From a virus: a DNA stretch of 41,117 nucleotides. The stretch spans positions 1 to 41,117 of the IMG/VR virus record IMGVR_UViG_3300023083_000107. One strand, 5' to 3'. Shown piece after piece: positions 23,585 to 31,400 of this stretch. A model generated the notes under the pieces. The model was given only the letters and a program-made list of their open reading frames with translations, did not search any database and was not told the DNA's origin. How positions within the stretch are numbered: position 1 is the first letter of the stretch; every line of letters starts with the position of its first letter. Made by a program: the position numbers and the translations under genes.

Positions 23585-25159
23585 TTATTCCTCTGCAGTC
23601 GTGTTGGCCTCGGTCTTGTTCAGGCCTAGCAGCCGCCGCTCAAATTCATCAACCGCCGGGCCCATGGATTGGTAGCCCTGGCCGAAGCCGACCATGGGCG
23701 GCAGGGTGATGTCGTGCTCGGTCATCAGCTGCAGAAGGTCCTCAATGCGCCAACGGTCGAAGGCAATCTTGCGCACGTCGAAGTAGTTACAAATGGTCTG
23801 CATGCGTCGCAGCACATGCAGCTTGCTGATCGCCCTGCCCGGCGTGGTTTCCAGGTCGCGCGCTTTGATCCACACCGAATACGGCACCTTGTCGCGGCGC
23901 TCGCGCTCCGCCAGCTCGAAGTCGGGGATCCAGAAGTACGGCAACAAGCGCCAGTGCGGATCCTCATACGTCGGGTAGAACAGCAACACAAAAGCCGTCA
24001 GGTCGGTGGTGCTGGACAGGTCCAGTCCGCCGACACAGGCGCGGTTGCGTAGCATCGCCATGGGCACGCGTTCTGCCGCCTGGCTCCAGATCTCCCAGGA
24101 AATCCATGGCGAGGTGGCTTGAGTCCATTCGCAGAAATTCAAACGCCGCACGACCGACTCTTTGCTGGGCATGCCCCGGGCGTCGTCCACCTGTTCGCGC
24201 AGGTATTGCCGCCCCGGGATTCCGTCGGTCTGGCCTTCCTGGATAAAGTCCAGACTTGGGTTCACCTTGGGCCAGCAGCTTTCGTCCTTGAACGGGTCGT
24301 CGCCCTTGTCGAGGCTGCACACGAACGCAAAAAATGCGTCGTTCTCCACCTCGCCTTTGCAGATCCGAACGCCCAGTTCGTGGTGGTCCCAGCAAACGCT
24401 GTTCTTGTCCGAGCCGCTGTTGGTGATCATCACGATCAGGGCTTGGCGGCGACTCTTGGTACCGGCGCGAACCATGTTCACGACGGTGGCGTTGCGGTGT
24501 TCGTGAATCTCGTCCAGCAACGCGATGTGGGGCCGTGGGCCGGACTGGCCTTCGTCCGCACTGATCGGTTTGAAGAACGAATCGGTGTTGCCGTAAAACA
24601 GGTTCCAGATCTTCTCGTCGCGGCCGGACATCACGATCCGCGCACTCAACGAGGGCGACTGCTTGACCATGGCCACGGCATCACGGAACAGGATCATCGC
24701 TTGATCGCGTTTGGTTGCAGCGGCGTAGACCTCGGCGCGGGCTTCGTTGTCTGCTACCAGCCCCATTAGGCCAATCCCGGCCGCCAGTGGGCTTTTGCCG
24801 GAGCCTTTGGCGGTTTCGATGAAGGCAGTCCGAAAACGTCGGTAGCCATCGGCGCGCTTCCAGCCAAACAGGCTGCCGACGATGAACGCTTGCCAGGGTG
24901 CGAGCACGAACGGCAGGCCTTCGAACTCGCCGCCGTTCAGGCACAGCACATCTTCGAAAAAACCGATGGCGAACTGGGCTGCGGCGAGATCCCACACCAG
25001 CCCGCGTTCGTGGCCGTGCTTGAGGTCACGCAGGTGACGGCGTGCGGCGTTGCGTACATCAGGGCCTGCGACGATCTGTTTCTTGGTGACTGCTCGCGCG
25101 AAGTCGGTGGCCCGGTCCAGGTCAGCTGAAGTACTTGGCGGCGGCGTCTCTTGGCTCAT
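23585..25159 (-). CDS. terL: Terminase large subunit, truncated by in-frame stop
   Basis: 524 residues from ATG 25159 (a GTG at 25174 is possible). The ATPase carries Walker A AKGSGKS (117-123) and Walker B IALLDEIHEH (212-221). The nuclease begins with Asp380 in GGLDLSSTTD and continues with IAFDRWRIEDLLQ. The protein ends at TAA (23585-23587) shortly after GFGQGYQSMGPAVDEFERRL, just before the last conserved nuclease block, which is found in the same frame downstream. The enzyme packages DNA into the prohead and cuts it at cos. With the stop in place, packaging may be defective unless the two parts combine or the stop is read through. Confidence 0.9.
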   Translation of the reverse strand: MSQETPPPSTSADLDRATDFARAVTKKQIVAGPDVRNAARRHLRDLKHGHERGLVWDLAAAQFAIGFFEDVLCLNGGEFEGLPFVLAPWQAFIVGSLFGWKRADGYRRFRTAFIETAKGSGKSPLAAGIGLMGLVADNEARAEVYAAATKRDQAMILFRDAVAMVKQSPSLSARIVMSGRDEKIWNLFYGNTDSFFKPISADEGQSGPRPHIALLDEIHEHRNATVVNMVRAGTKSRRQALIVMITNSGSDKNSVCWDHHELGVRICKGEVENDAFFAFVCSLDKGDDPFKDESCWPKVNPSLDFIQEGQTDGIPGRQYLREQVDDARGMPSKESVVRRLNFCEWTQATSPWISWEIWSQAAERVPMAMLRNRACVGGLDLSSTTDLTAFVLLFYPTYEDPHWRLLPYFWIPDFELAERERRDKVPYSVWIKARDLETTPGRAISKLHVLRRMQTICNYFDVRKIAFDRWRIEDLLQLMTEHDITLPPMVGFGQGYQSMGPAVDEFERRLLGLNKTEANTTAEE

Positions 25160-25655
25160 TCGGGAACAGCTCACCTTGTGGCGCAGGCGTGACTTTCAGG
25201 TTGCGTCGGCTCAAGGGTGAGAATCCGAACTGCGCGCCAGCGGCGTTCGCACGTTTCTCGGCGTCGTTCGCCAGTTGGCGCCAGACCGATATCTGCTTGG
25301 CGCCGGTGGCGAAGGTCTGGATGTCGCCTTTTTCGAGGCTATCCTGCGTGGCGTTGACCTCGGTGATGCGGCGCCGAAAACGCATCCAGTCGGCGGCCGC
25401 TTCGCAGTAGGTGGCCAGCGCCATCATGTCGAGTTTGGTAATCAGGCCGAGCTGGATCAGGTCCGGCACCAGGCGCTCCCACTCGGCAATGGCCTCGGTG
25501 GTGAGGCAATCCGGCATCGGCGGCGCTTCGACGGGCACCGCCGGGTTCTGCAGTGCGTCCAGCAATTCGCTAACGTTCTTCTTGCTGCGATTGCCGTTGA
25601 GCAGATGCACATTGGCGGGCATTCCCGGGCGGCCTGAATTTGCATTCCCGGACAT
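25122..25655 (-). CDS. terS: Terminase small subunit, P27 family
   Basis: 177 residues. GRPGMPANVHLLNGNRSKK, TTEAIAEWERLVPDL and MALATYCEAAADW are the P27-type pattern. It binds DNA at the packaging site and directs the large subunit. It has a strong ribosome site (AAGGAGAG) and overlaps the start of the large subunit by 38 bases. Confidence 0.9.
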   Translation of the reverse strand: MSGNANSGRPGMPANVHLLNGNRSKKNVSELLDALQNPAVPVEAPPMPDCLTTEAIAEWERLVPDLIQLGLITKLDMMALATYCEAAADWMRFRRRITEVNATQDSLEKGDIQTFATGAKQISVWRQLANDAEKRANAAGAQFGFSPLSRRNLKVTPAPQGELFPNEPRDAAAKYFS

Positions 25656-25821
25656 AAACTCTCCTTGAAATCGTGTTGTTCTATCCCCCTCACCTCGATA
25701 CCCCCCACCCTCATTTTTCCCGCATTTTGCGAAGCGAGGGGGGCAATCGGTCTAGACGGTTTTCCCTAAAAACTTTGCATCCCCCCCTGGGGGCTGATGT
25801 GTTGCGACTGGGCGCCAAAGG
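25656..25821. other. Noncoding gap between HNH and small terminase; candidate cos region
   Basis: 166 bases without a gene. It contains G- and C-runs (around 25735-25745) and a short palindrome CCCCCCTGGGGG (25782-25793). In HK97-type cos phages with an HNH gene next to P27 terminase, the packaging site lies in this area. No cos sequence can be proven from here. Confidence 0.35.
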
Positions 25822-26139
25822 TCAGCGATTCCAGTGATGACGCGGGTCCAGCGGCTTGCCTGATGCATCACACCCCGCTTCCCGCCCGGACTTCTCCAAG
25901 CGCTGTTTGTACGAGTTGTGGCAAGGCCCGCACAGCGACTGCCAGTTGCTACGATCCCAGAACAGGACCATGTCGTTGCGGTGCGGGATGATGTGGTCGA
26001 CCACCTCGGCGGCCTGGATCAACCCGCTCTGATCGCATCGCACGCAGAGCGGATGTTTGCGTAGCCAGCCAGCGCGGGCTTGCTGCCAGCGGTAGCCGTA
26101 AGGGCTGGGTTGGTTGCAAGGCTTGGCTCGTCCACCCAT
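25822..26139 (-). CDS. HNH endonuclease next to terminase
   Basis: 105 residues from ATG 26139, with GAGGG six bases upstream; ATG 26145 directly abuts that site and is less likely. It has the full HNH zinc-finger layout: Cys32-x2-Cys35, Asp48-His49, His53, Asn near 65, Cys70-x2-Cys73-His74. In HK97 and relatives this protein works with the terminase to cut cos. Immediately upstream, in the opposite direction, is a membrane protein gene. Confidence 0.9.
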   Translation of the reverse strand: MGGRAKPCNQPSPYGYRWQQARAGWLRKHPLCVRCDQSGLIQAAEVVDHIIPHRNDMVLFWDRSNWQSLCGPCHNSYKQRLEKSGREAGCDASGKPLDPRHHWNR

Positions 26140-26172
26140 GATCATCCCTCACCCTCACGTTCAGAGACCGCC

Positions 26173-26913
26173 ATGTCTGAATCCTTCAGCATCAGCAAAG
26201 CCATCACCACCAGCACCACCTTCGTCGATAAGGCCATCGAGTTTCGGCACTTCATGTTGCTGATTTCCTTCCTGCTGGCCCTTGATTCATCTCTGATGAT
26301 TTTTTACAAAAAGAACCTGCTCCAGTCATTCGGCAGCCTGGATGCACCCGAGGTCAACGCAGCAGGGGCGCTGGTGTTCCTTGGGGTCTTTGCAATCCTG
26401 ATGGCGCTGTTCTTCCCAGTAGTGCGGCAGATCTTGCTCCTGATCGTCCAGCTCATCGCTGTCAGGCTGCCGTTACCAAGGCCAGAGATAAATCACGACG
26501 TGCGATCTGTGTATCTGGTCCGCGAGAAAGCGTTGATCGAGCGAGACAAGCTAGTAATCGAGCTGCTCGACAAGCAGCAAGATCAGAATTCCGAGCACCA
26601 CACCAACATGAATATCGGCTTCAGCCTCGTGATTATCTTCCTGGTGAACTATCTGGTGGTGGGTACCGACCAACTGCTTTCCCTGACCCAGACTGCCGTC
26701 AAGCTGGTGGACGTCATCGAAGGGTTCTGGGTCAGCGTGTTGCTCATGAGCGTCCTGGCTACCTTCGCCTGTTTCCTGACTGCCATGCTCATCAACTCGC
26801 TGACGCCACCGCCGCCGTCCCGAATTTACCTGCCGGAAACGGACGAGGAGAAGAACGCCAGATTCGACAGAGCCAACCGGATGGTGGGCTACAAAGGTCG
26901 TCACTTGGGCTGA
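26173..26913 (+). CDS. Membrane protein on opposite strand within late region
   Basis: 246 residues from ATG 26173; the upstream extension to 26080 is a shadow of the HNH gene. Hydrophobic segments are at about 25-44, 64-98 (long, possibly two), 148-164 and 185-208, with a charged loop (VREKALIERDKLVIELLDKQ) and a charged C-terminal tail. I do not recognise the family. It is the only rightward gene in the late region: divergent from HNH (33-base gap) and convergent with holin (12-base gap). This placement is typical of accessory genes expressed from the prophage, for example superinfection exclusion, which is inference only. Confidence 0.75.
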   Translation: MSESFSISKAITTSTTFVDKAIEFRHFMLLISFLLALDSSLMIFYKKNLLQSFGSLDAPEVNAAGALVFLGVFAILMALFFPVVRQILLLIVQLIAVRLPLPRPEINHDVRSVYLVREKALIERDKLVIELLDKQQDQNSEHHTNMNIGFSLVIIFLVNYLVVGTDQLLSLTQTAVKLVDVIEGFWVSVLLMSVLATFACFLTAMLINSLTPPPPSRIYLPETDEEKNARFDRANRMVGYKGRHLG

Positions 26914-26925
26914 CGAGCTTGAGCG

Positions 26926-27276
26926 TCAAAGCGGTTCGGATGGCTTGCCGGGTGAGACCGTCCGATCCAAACCCAACCGCTTAGCCGCCCACCGCTCGTA
27001 CAACCCAATGGCGATGTCAGCCCCTGCCATCGCCGTCAAACACCCCAGCCCGCCCGCCGTGAGCATCGAAGCCCCGGCGGCGATCAGCAGCATCATCGTG
27101 GTCAGCCCGCAGACAACGCATGCGCCAGAGCGTAAGGCCAGACGCCGCATCAACGACCAACCGGACATACCGTCCTTGTCGGCCCGCCACATCTCGCCGG
27201 ATACACCGCCGAGCAGCGCCAGGACAATCACCAGCCAGATCGGCATGTCAGCCAGTGCTTGTTGCTCGTTCGTCAT
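26926..27276 (-). CDS. Holin, LydA-like (phage holin superfamily III type)
   Basis: 116 residues from ATG 27276, with AAGGGG upstream. Three hydrophobic segments are seen: MPIWLVIVLALLGGVSGEMW, GACVVCGLTTMMLLIAAGA and GGLGCLTAMAGADIAIGLY. The charged loop WRADKDGMSGW and the basic tail fit pyocin-type/LydA-like holins. It forms the membrane lesion that releases the endolysin. It is the first gene of the leftward late operon, directly after a leader terminator. Confidence 0.8.
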   Translation of the reverse strand: MTNEQQALADMPIWLVIVLALLGGVSGEMWRADKDGMSGWSLMRRLALRSGACVVCGLTTMMLLIAAGASMLTAGGLGCLTAMAGADIAIGLYERWAAKRLGLDRTVSPGKPSEPL

Positions 27277-27294
27277 CACAAACCCCTTGAACGC

Positions 27295-27320
27295 AAAAAC
27301 CCGGCGCGAGGGCCGGGTTT
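27295..27320 (-). terminator. Leader terminator before the late operon
   Basis: On the minus strand, AAACCCGGC, a 6-base loop and GCCGGGTTT (27320-27297) are followed by TTTTT. It lies 19 bases before the holin start. It sits where lambda-type tR' terminators sit, downstream of the late promoter and upstream of the first lysis gene. The stem also ends in TTT on the plus strand, so it could act in both directions. Confidence 0.8.
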
Positions 27321-27798
27321 GGTGTGTTGTGCTTGCCGCTTTTTGCGGTCGCACCTATCGAAGATGGGTACTTTTTACAGGTGGATTTTCCTGCCAGCAA
27401 GCTAGTTTTAACGCCACTGACGAATATGTCGGTTACACAGCATGAACGCCTAGCGAATGTCGGCGAATACATCACTTCGGCATTAGCGCCGAAGGCGCTG
27501 TCCTTGCTGACCCAAACTCACCAAAAATCGATGGGTCAGTGGAGAGCCTTGAAATACAAGGCTCTGCCTCACTGTCCTATCTATTATTAACTTTTCCCCG
27601 TAGTAGAGAGGAATAAACACACGCTGGCGCGGAGCGCGCGTGCATGTGGGTGTGTGTGACACATACATACGCGCGGGAGGGTCGACAGTGGGACGTTGGG
27701 ACAGGCACGAACGACGTGGGCTGTAGCTGACCCACGGCGATAAACGCCATGGGTCAGCACGGACAGCGGTCGACCGTAACACGCGGAATAATCCGGCA
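27321..27798. repeat. Noncoding late leader with cluster of inverted repeats
   Basis: No convincing gene is seen. Inverted repeats: AGCGCC/GGCGCT (27485-27499); CTGACCCA/TGGGTCAG (27507-27539); AGAGCCTTG/CAAGGCTCT with 5-base loop (27543-27565); an imperfect long one with CGCGCGT arms (about 27635-27678); GCTGACCCA/TGGGTCAGC with inner GGCG/CGCC (27726-27758). The second and last share the same arms. As minus-strand RNA they would form the 5' leader of the late operon, between the Q-like gene and the leader terminator. Confidence 0.65.
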
Positions 27799-28134
27799 TC
27801 ACGCAGCCTGCTTCCTCAGCAGCACCGCAATACGCTCATGCGCATCGTGCAACCGCTGGTAGTAAGTCTTGAGGCTGCAGCCGCAATACAACACCTTCTG
27901 CGACAGAAAACTATCGCGGTTGCAGTAATGCTCCCGTACCACGACAGCCTGTTGCGGCTCCAAATGTTTATTGACGATCAGCTCGATATCCGCCGACTCA
28001 TCAAGCAGTACCCGACTGCCTCGCGTGCCTCTGATCAACTCGCCTTTGTACTCCATTAACATCGCAATCATGTTGCCCTTGCTCGGCACATCGTCGCGAT
28101 CATTATGCAGATCTTCGGCCCAGAGTTTAAGCAT
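27799..28134 (-). CDS. Q-like late gene regulator (antiterminator type)
   Basis: 111 residues from ATG 28134; a TTG at 28155 overlapping the primase stop would add seven. A helical N-terminus (MLKLWAEDLHNDRDD) is followed by a sigma/Q-like region: HLEPQQAVVVREHY, then LSQKVLYCGCSLKTYYQRLH, which reads like a helix-turn-helix of phage late regulators, and an amphipathic last helix (DAHERIAVLLRKQ). It is the last gene of the leftward early operon, directly before the hairpin-rich leader and late genes, which is the place of Q. Specific family not certain. Confidence 0.7.
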   Translation of the reverse strand: MLKLWAEDLHNDRDDVPSKGNMIAMLMEYKGELIRGTRGSRVLLDESADIELIVNKHLEPQQAVVVREHYCNRDSFLSQKVLYCGCSLKTYYQRLHDAHERIAVLLRKQAA

Positions 28135-28147
28135 CTCATCAATCCAC

Positions 28148-30361
28148 TTAATCAAAACACGGATCCTCCGCCTCAAGACGCTTAAGACACGCAGCACCTC
28201 CCCAACCTTCGGGCCGCTTGTATGCCCAAGGCCGTTTCCCGCTCTTGACCAACGCCGGTAAGCGCACCCGACGCCATCCCAGTCGGTGCATGATGGCGCC
28301 GACACGGATCTGCTCAGGCTTGCCCCAGTGACCGAAATCAAGCTTGAGCGCCTGGCTTAGCAGCTCACTCCCCGTTGTGGTCTCCCCGATCTGCGACTCC
28401 TCCAGCCACGTCAGAATCGGCCCTTCCCACTCATCCACCACAAAGCGCTCTTCCTGGGCAGCAGTAAACAGCGGCGCCTCATCCCGATTCACCCACCAGC
28501 GATCACCGGCCTCAAAACAAAACACGGCCTCTGCCAGCAACTGATCACGCATGCCGCGCAGCTTCTCCAGATCAATCGTGCTGCACGCCACCGGCCAGTA
28601 ACGACGGTTCCCCGTGGCGTCCTTTAGGTATTCATCCTGATTCGTCGTGCCCACAAAAATACACTGGCGGGGCACGTCGCAGGTTCTGCGGCCATAGCTT
28701 TCGCGATAGGTATCCACCGACGCCGAGAAAAACTGCTTAGCCTTCGTCGTATCGGCCTTGTTGAAGCTATCCAGCTCGCCGAGCTCAACGATCCACTTAC
28801 CCCGAATCGCCTGAAAAGCGTCCTTGTCACCGAGGTTGAAAGGCGTGTCCATGAACCACTTGCCGCCAATGATGCTCAGCGCCGTGGACTTGCCAGCCCC
28901 CTGCCCGCCTTCAAGAATCATCACCGCATCCGCCTTGCAGCCTGGCTCCATTGCTCGCGCAACCGCCGATATTAACCAACGCTTACCAACCTTCGACGAG
29001 TATTCGGTCGGAGCAACGCCCAACGTATCCGTCAGCCACGTATCAAGCCTGGGAATACGATCCCACTCCAACTGCCTCAGATAATCCTGAACCGGATGAA
29101 ATCTATGGTCGTGAGCCACCACGCTGACTGCCTCCATCACACTAGATGCCTTGACGCGGAAGTTATAGAACTGGGCGAGCCACTTCATCACCCGCACATC
29201 GTCAATGTCAGCCCACTCCCCGGTCTCTCCGCCATAAGGTGCGGCCCTGAGCTTGACGATCTTGGAACTGAAGGCACAGAAGTTGATGACGCCAGCCCAA
29301 CGCTCGTCGTTGCCCAGGATCAACTCAATATTCTGCATGTGCGCAATCAGGATGCCGCTATCCGTCCGAGCCAACTGATCCTTCCAGCCCCCGGCGGCCG
29401 GGGGTTTGATGACAGCCATAACCTGCCTGCGCACCGCTTCAAGCCCTTCCGCACAATGCAGATCGTTAAAATCGGTCCATTTGTCCTCACGCTTGCCGGA
29501 GAACACGGGCCCAACGACTTGGCCCCCAACGATCAACGCCGCGTTGGTCGCTTTCTCTTCACCAGGGTTCCAGGGCTCCCCGCTGAGCCGCTTGGTTTTC
29601 CAGTCATCGTCACGGCAAAAAAGCAACGGACGACCCGGAAAGCGAATACGTACAGCCTTGGCAACCGCCAGCAGATTCCCCGCATCAAATCCAATGGCCA
29701 CGGTGAAGGACGTTGCCATGTACAACGTCGCCCCCGTTGCGTACCCCTCACAAATCATGATCGGCTCGCCCGGTGAAGGGTCCGGGCCAATGAGATGAAA
29801 AGCCCCCTCCTTTGACATACCGTAAGGCCAATACATTTTGTCGCGGCCATTAGCCTGCGGTGTGGGATAGATCACCTGCACTCCAACGATCTGATCGCGG
29901 GCATTGGTCATCGGCACCAACAGCGCGCCCGAGCGCGGCGCATAACGCACGCGAAACCCACCCACCTGCTTACGCTCCAGGTATTCACTCTTGCCCTGTT
30001 GCGGCATGCGTTGAAAAAGGCTCGACGCCCGCGCAGCTGCTCGTCGCGCCCGGTCAGCCGCAACCTCGTTCGCCCTTCGCTTCCCCTCCTCCTGCCGAGC
30101 CCGCATCACCTCCCGCTCTTCAGCCGTCATCCGCCCAGCCTTGACCTTGATCTTCTGCGTCTCGCCAGAACGCCAATCACCAAAGCTACCGAAAATCAGC
30201 GTCTCGTTCTTCGCAGTGCGATACTCATGCACCACATACCAGCCGTTCTTTTCCTTGCCCTTGTCCTGAGCAGTTTTGCAGCGGGTCAGCTTGCCAAAAA
30301 TCAGTGGCTGCGTAGGCTCAAGGCCGTAGTCCGCAAATTGATTCAGCACTTCATCCAGCAT
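28148..30361 (-). CDS. Primase-helicase (Toprim plus VirE/VapE-type ATPase)
   Basis: 737 residues. A short N-terminal region is followed by a basic helical stretch (about 80-120) and a Toprim primase domain with Glu205 in MICEGYATG and Asp251-Asp253 in CRDDDW. The C-terminal VirE/VapE-like superfamily 3-type ATPase has Walker A GGQGAGKS (485-492), Walker B WIVELGELD (523-531) and the RYWPV block (about 586-590). It replicates phage DNA by priming and unwinding. It overlaps the zinc-finger gene by 11 bases and is followed at once by the Q-like gene. Confidence 0.92.
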   Translation of the reverse strand: MLDEVLNQFADYGLEPTQPLIFGKLTRCKTAQDKGKEKNGWYVVHEYRTAKNETLIFGSFGDWRSGETQKIKVKAGRMTAEEREVMRARQEEGKRRANEVAADRARRAAARASSLFQRMPQQGKSEYLERKQVGGFRVRYAPRSGALLVPMTNARDQIVGVQVIYPTPQANGRDKMYWPYGMSKEGAFHLIGPDPSPGEPIMICEGYATGATLYMATSFTVAIGFDAGNLLAVAKAVRIRFPGRPLLFCRDDDWKTKRLSGEPWNPGEEKATNAALIVGGQVVGPVFSGKREDKWTDFNDLHCAEGLEAVRRQVMAVIKPPAAGGWKDQLARTDSGILIAHMQNIELILGNDERWAGVINFCAFSSKIVKLRAAPYGGETGEWADIDDVRVMKWLAQFYNFRVKASSVMEAVSVVAHDHRFHPVQDYLRQLEWDRIPRLDTWLTDTLGVAPTEYSSKVGKRWLISAVARAMEPGCKADAVMILEGGQGAGKSTALSIIGGKWFMDTPFNLGDKDAFQAIRGKWIVELGELDSFNKADTTKAKQFFSASVDTYRESYGRRTCDVPRQCIFVGTTNQDEYLKDATGNRRYWPVACSTIDLEKLRGMRDQLLAEAVFCFEAGDRWWVNRDEAPLFTAAQEERFVVDEWEGPILTWLEESQIGETTTGSELLSQALKLDFGHWGKPEQIRVGAIMHRLGWRRVRLPALVKSGKRPWAYKRPEGWGGAACLKRLEAEDPCFD

Positions 30362-30566
30362 GACCCACCCCTTCCAGCTCTAGTTTTGTTTGGCATTGCG
30401 TACAGCGTTGACAGCCCAAGACAGCGAAGCGCCGCTGCCACGGGATCAGCCCGTAGCACTCGACGCAGAACAATGTCGAAGCTGCGACCTCAACGCGCGG
30501 GCGTGCAGCCAAGCCCAGCTCCATAGATTTGAGAGTCAGATCGTTAGCGAAATCAGCGTTATCCAT
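30351..30566 (-). CDS. TraR/DksA-type zinc-finger protein
   Basis: 71 residues from ATG 30566 (GGGGGA upstream). It has the exact DksA spacing Cys34-x2-Cys37-x17-Cys55-x2-Cys58, with IPWQRR between the pairs as in TraR. The N-terminal helix is short. Small phage and plasmid members bind in the RNA polymerase secondary channel and mimic ppGpp-DksA; this role is inferred here. Confidence 0.88.
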   Translation of the reverse strand: MDNADFANDLTLKSMELGLAARPRVEVAASTLFCVECYGLIPWQRRFAVLGCQRCTQCQTKLELEGVGHAG

Positions 30567-31077
30567 GTTCCGTCCCCCTTGTGGTCTGGTTGACGTAACG
30601 GGCGCGGTTGTACATCCCGAGAAGGGCTTGAATCCCGCGAAATACCTGGAGACGAATCTCCGCCAGCTCGCTTTCGCTGACCTTGCCGTCGCCGATGTGC
30701 TGGGCCCAGGTGTCGGACAAGTCCGCGACCTGCCTGAAGAACAACGCAATGCCGGTGGTCAGCGTTTGCGGCATCTCATCGGTATAGGCCTCAGCCAATT
30801 CCTGCCAGATCGTGTCACCCACCAGCGCGTGAACGGCGTCCAGAATGCGCCGGTCCTTGGTGAGCTCAAGGATCTCGCCGAACTCCTGAATGTTCACGAT
30901 GTGGCTTGGGTGCGTAGGGGAAAGTTTGTGCTGCAGGGTGTTCGCGTTTCTGCCGGTGGTGGCGGCAATTGCAGCGGCACCGCCGGGGTATTCCCGTGCG
31001 GCGTGATACAGCGCGAGATCGAGCGGCAGGACTTCCCGCTTGGCTCGATCAACGCAACTCAGAGCAATACGGCTCAT
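30559..31077 (-). CDS. CII-like phage regulatory protein
   Basis: 172 residues from ATG 31077, with AAGGA nine bases upstream; the frame continues further but without a better start. DLALYHAAREYPGGAAAIAA, TGRNANTLQHKLSP and VNIQEFGEILELTKD match the phage regulatory CII family, with an N-terminal DNA-binding fold. It is second in the leftward early operon after the Cro-like gene. In this family it activates lysogeny or replication functions. Confidence 0.85.
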   Translation of the reverse strand: MSRIALSCVDRAKREVLPLDLALYHAAREYPGGAAAIAATTGRNANTLQHKLSPTHPSHIVNIQEFGEILELTKDRRILDAVHALVGDTIWQELAEAYTDEMPQTLTTGIALFFRQVADLSDTWAQHIGDGKVSESELAEIRLQVFRGIQALLGMYNRARYVNQTTRGTEHG

Positions 31078-31397
31078 GGCATTAATCCTTGCATGTTGCC
31101 ACTGCCGCGCGGGATTCAATGGTGGTAAATTTGCCCGCGTGGCTGAGAGGCCCAAAACGCCGGTCAGGTCCGAGAGACCGAAACCGGCACCGTGCCGAGG
31201 CGAACAATCCATTGTTCACCTCTGGCGCAACAGCTGCCCTATCTGTGGTGGAGACGGCAGCAACCCAGGGTCATCCGTGCCCCTGAAAACGCGGCGATAA
31301 GAGGAGTTTTGCATGTGGTGTGCCCTCCTCCCTTTGCCGCGGCCCGACAGCATTGTGGTGATGCTGCTGGGGTGGAGCTAGGCGGTCGTATGACCGC
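31078..31397. other. Noncoding region between cro-like and cII-like genes
   Basis: 320 bases. It contains the 26-base palindrome at 31197-31222, a perfect CGGCAC/GTGCCG dyad (31185-31197) and a hairpin at the Cro stop. On the plus strand there is a 22-codon frame (31313-31381, starting MWCALLPLPRPDS) with AGAGGAG seven bases upstream, antisense to the early transcript. I cannot tell whether this is a small gene or part of a structured RNA. Confidence 0.45.
31197..31222. promoter_or_regulatory. 26-base near-perfect palindrome (operator-like)
   Basis: GAGG-C-GAACAAT, centre CC, ATTGTTC-A-CCTC: 11 of 12 arm positions pair. The symmetry and lack of a U-run suggest a protein binding site rather than a terminator. 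It lies 120 bases upstream of the CII-like gene. Binding partner unknown. Confidence 0.55.
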
Positions 31398-31400
31398 CTA
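31379..31400. terminator. Hairpin at end of cro-like gene
   Basis: TAGGCGGTC, loop GTAT, GACCGCCTA: a perfect 9-base stem that includes the Cro-like stop codon. No T-run follows on the minus strand. It could be a weak or Rho-assisted terminator like lambda tR1, or end an opposite transcript (plus side reads AATTCTTC). Confidence 0.5.

Noticed and set aside
27324-27590. Plus-strand 88-codon frame in the late leader
   Set aside because: No ribosome site, crosses several inverted repeats and shows no recognisable domain. More likely noncoding leader.
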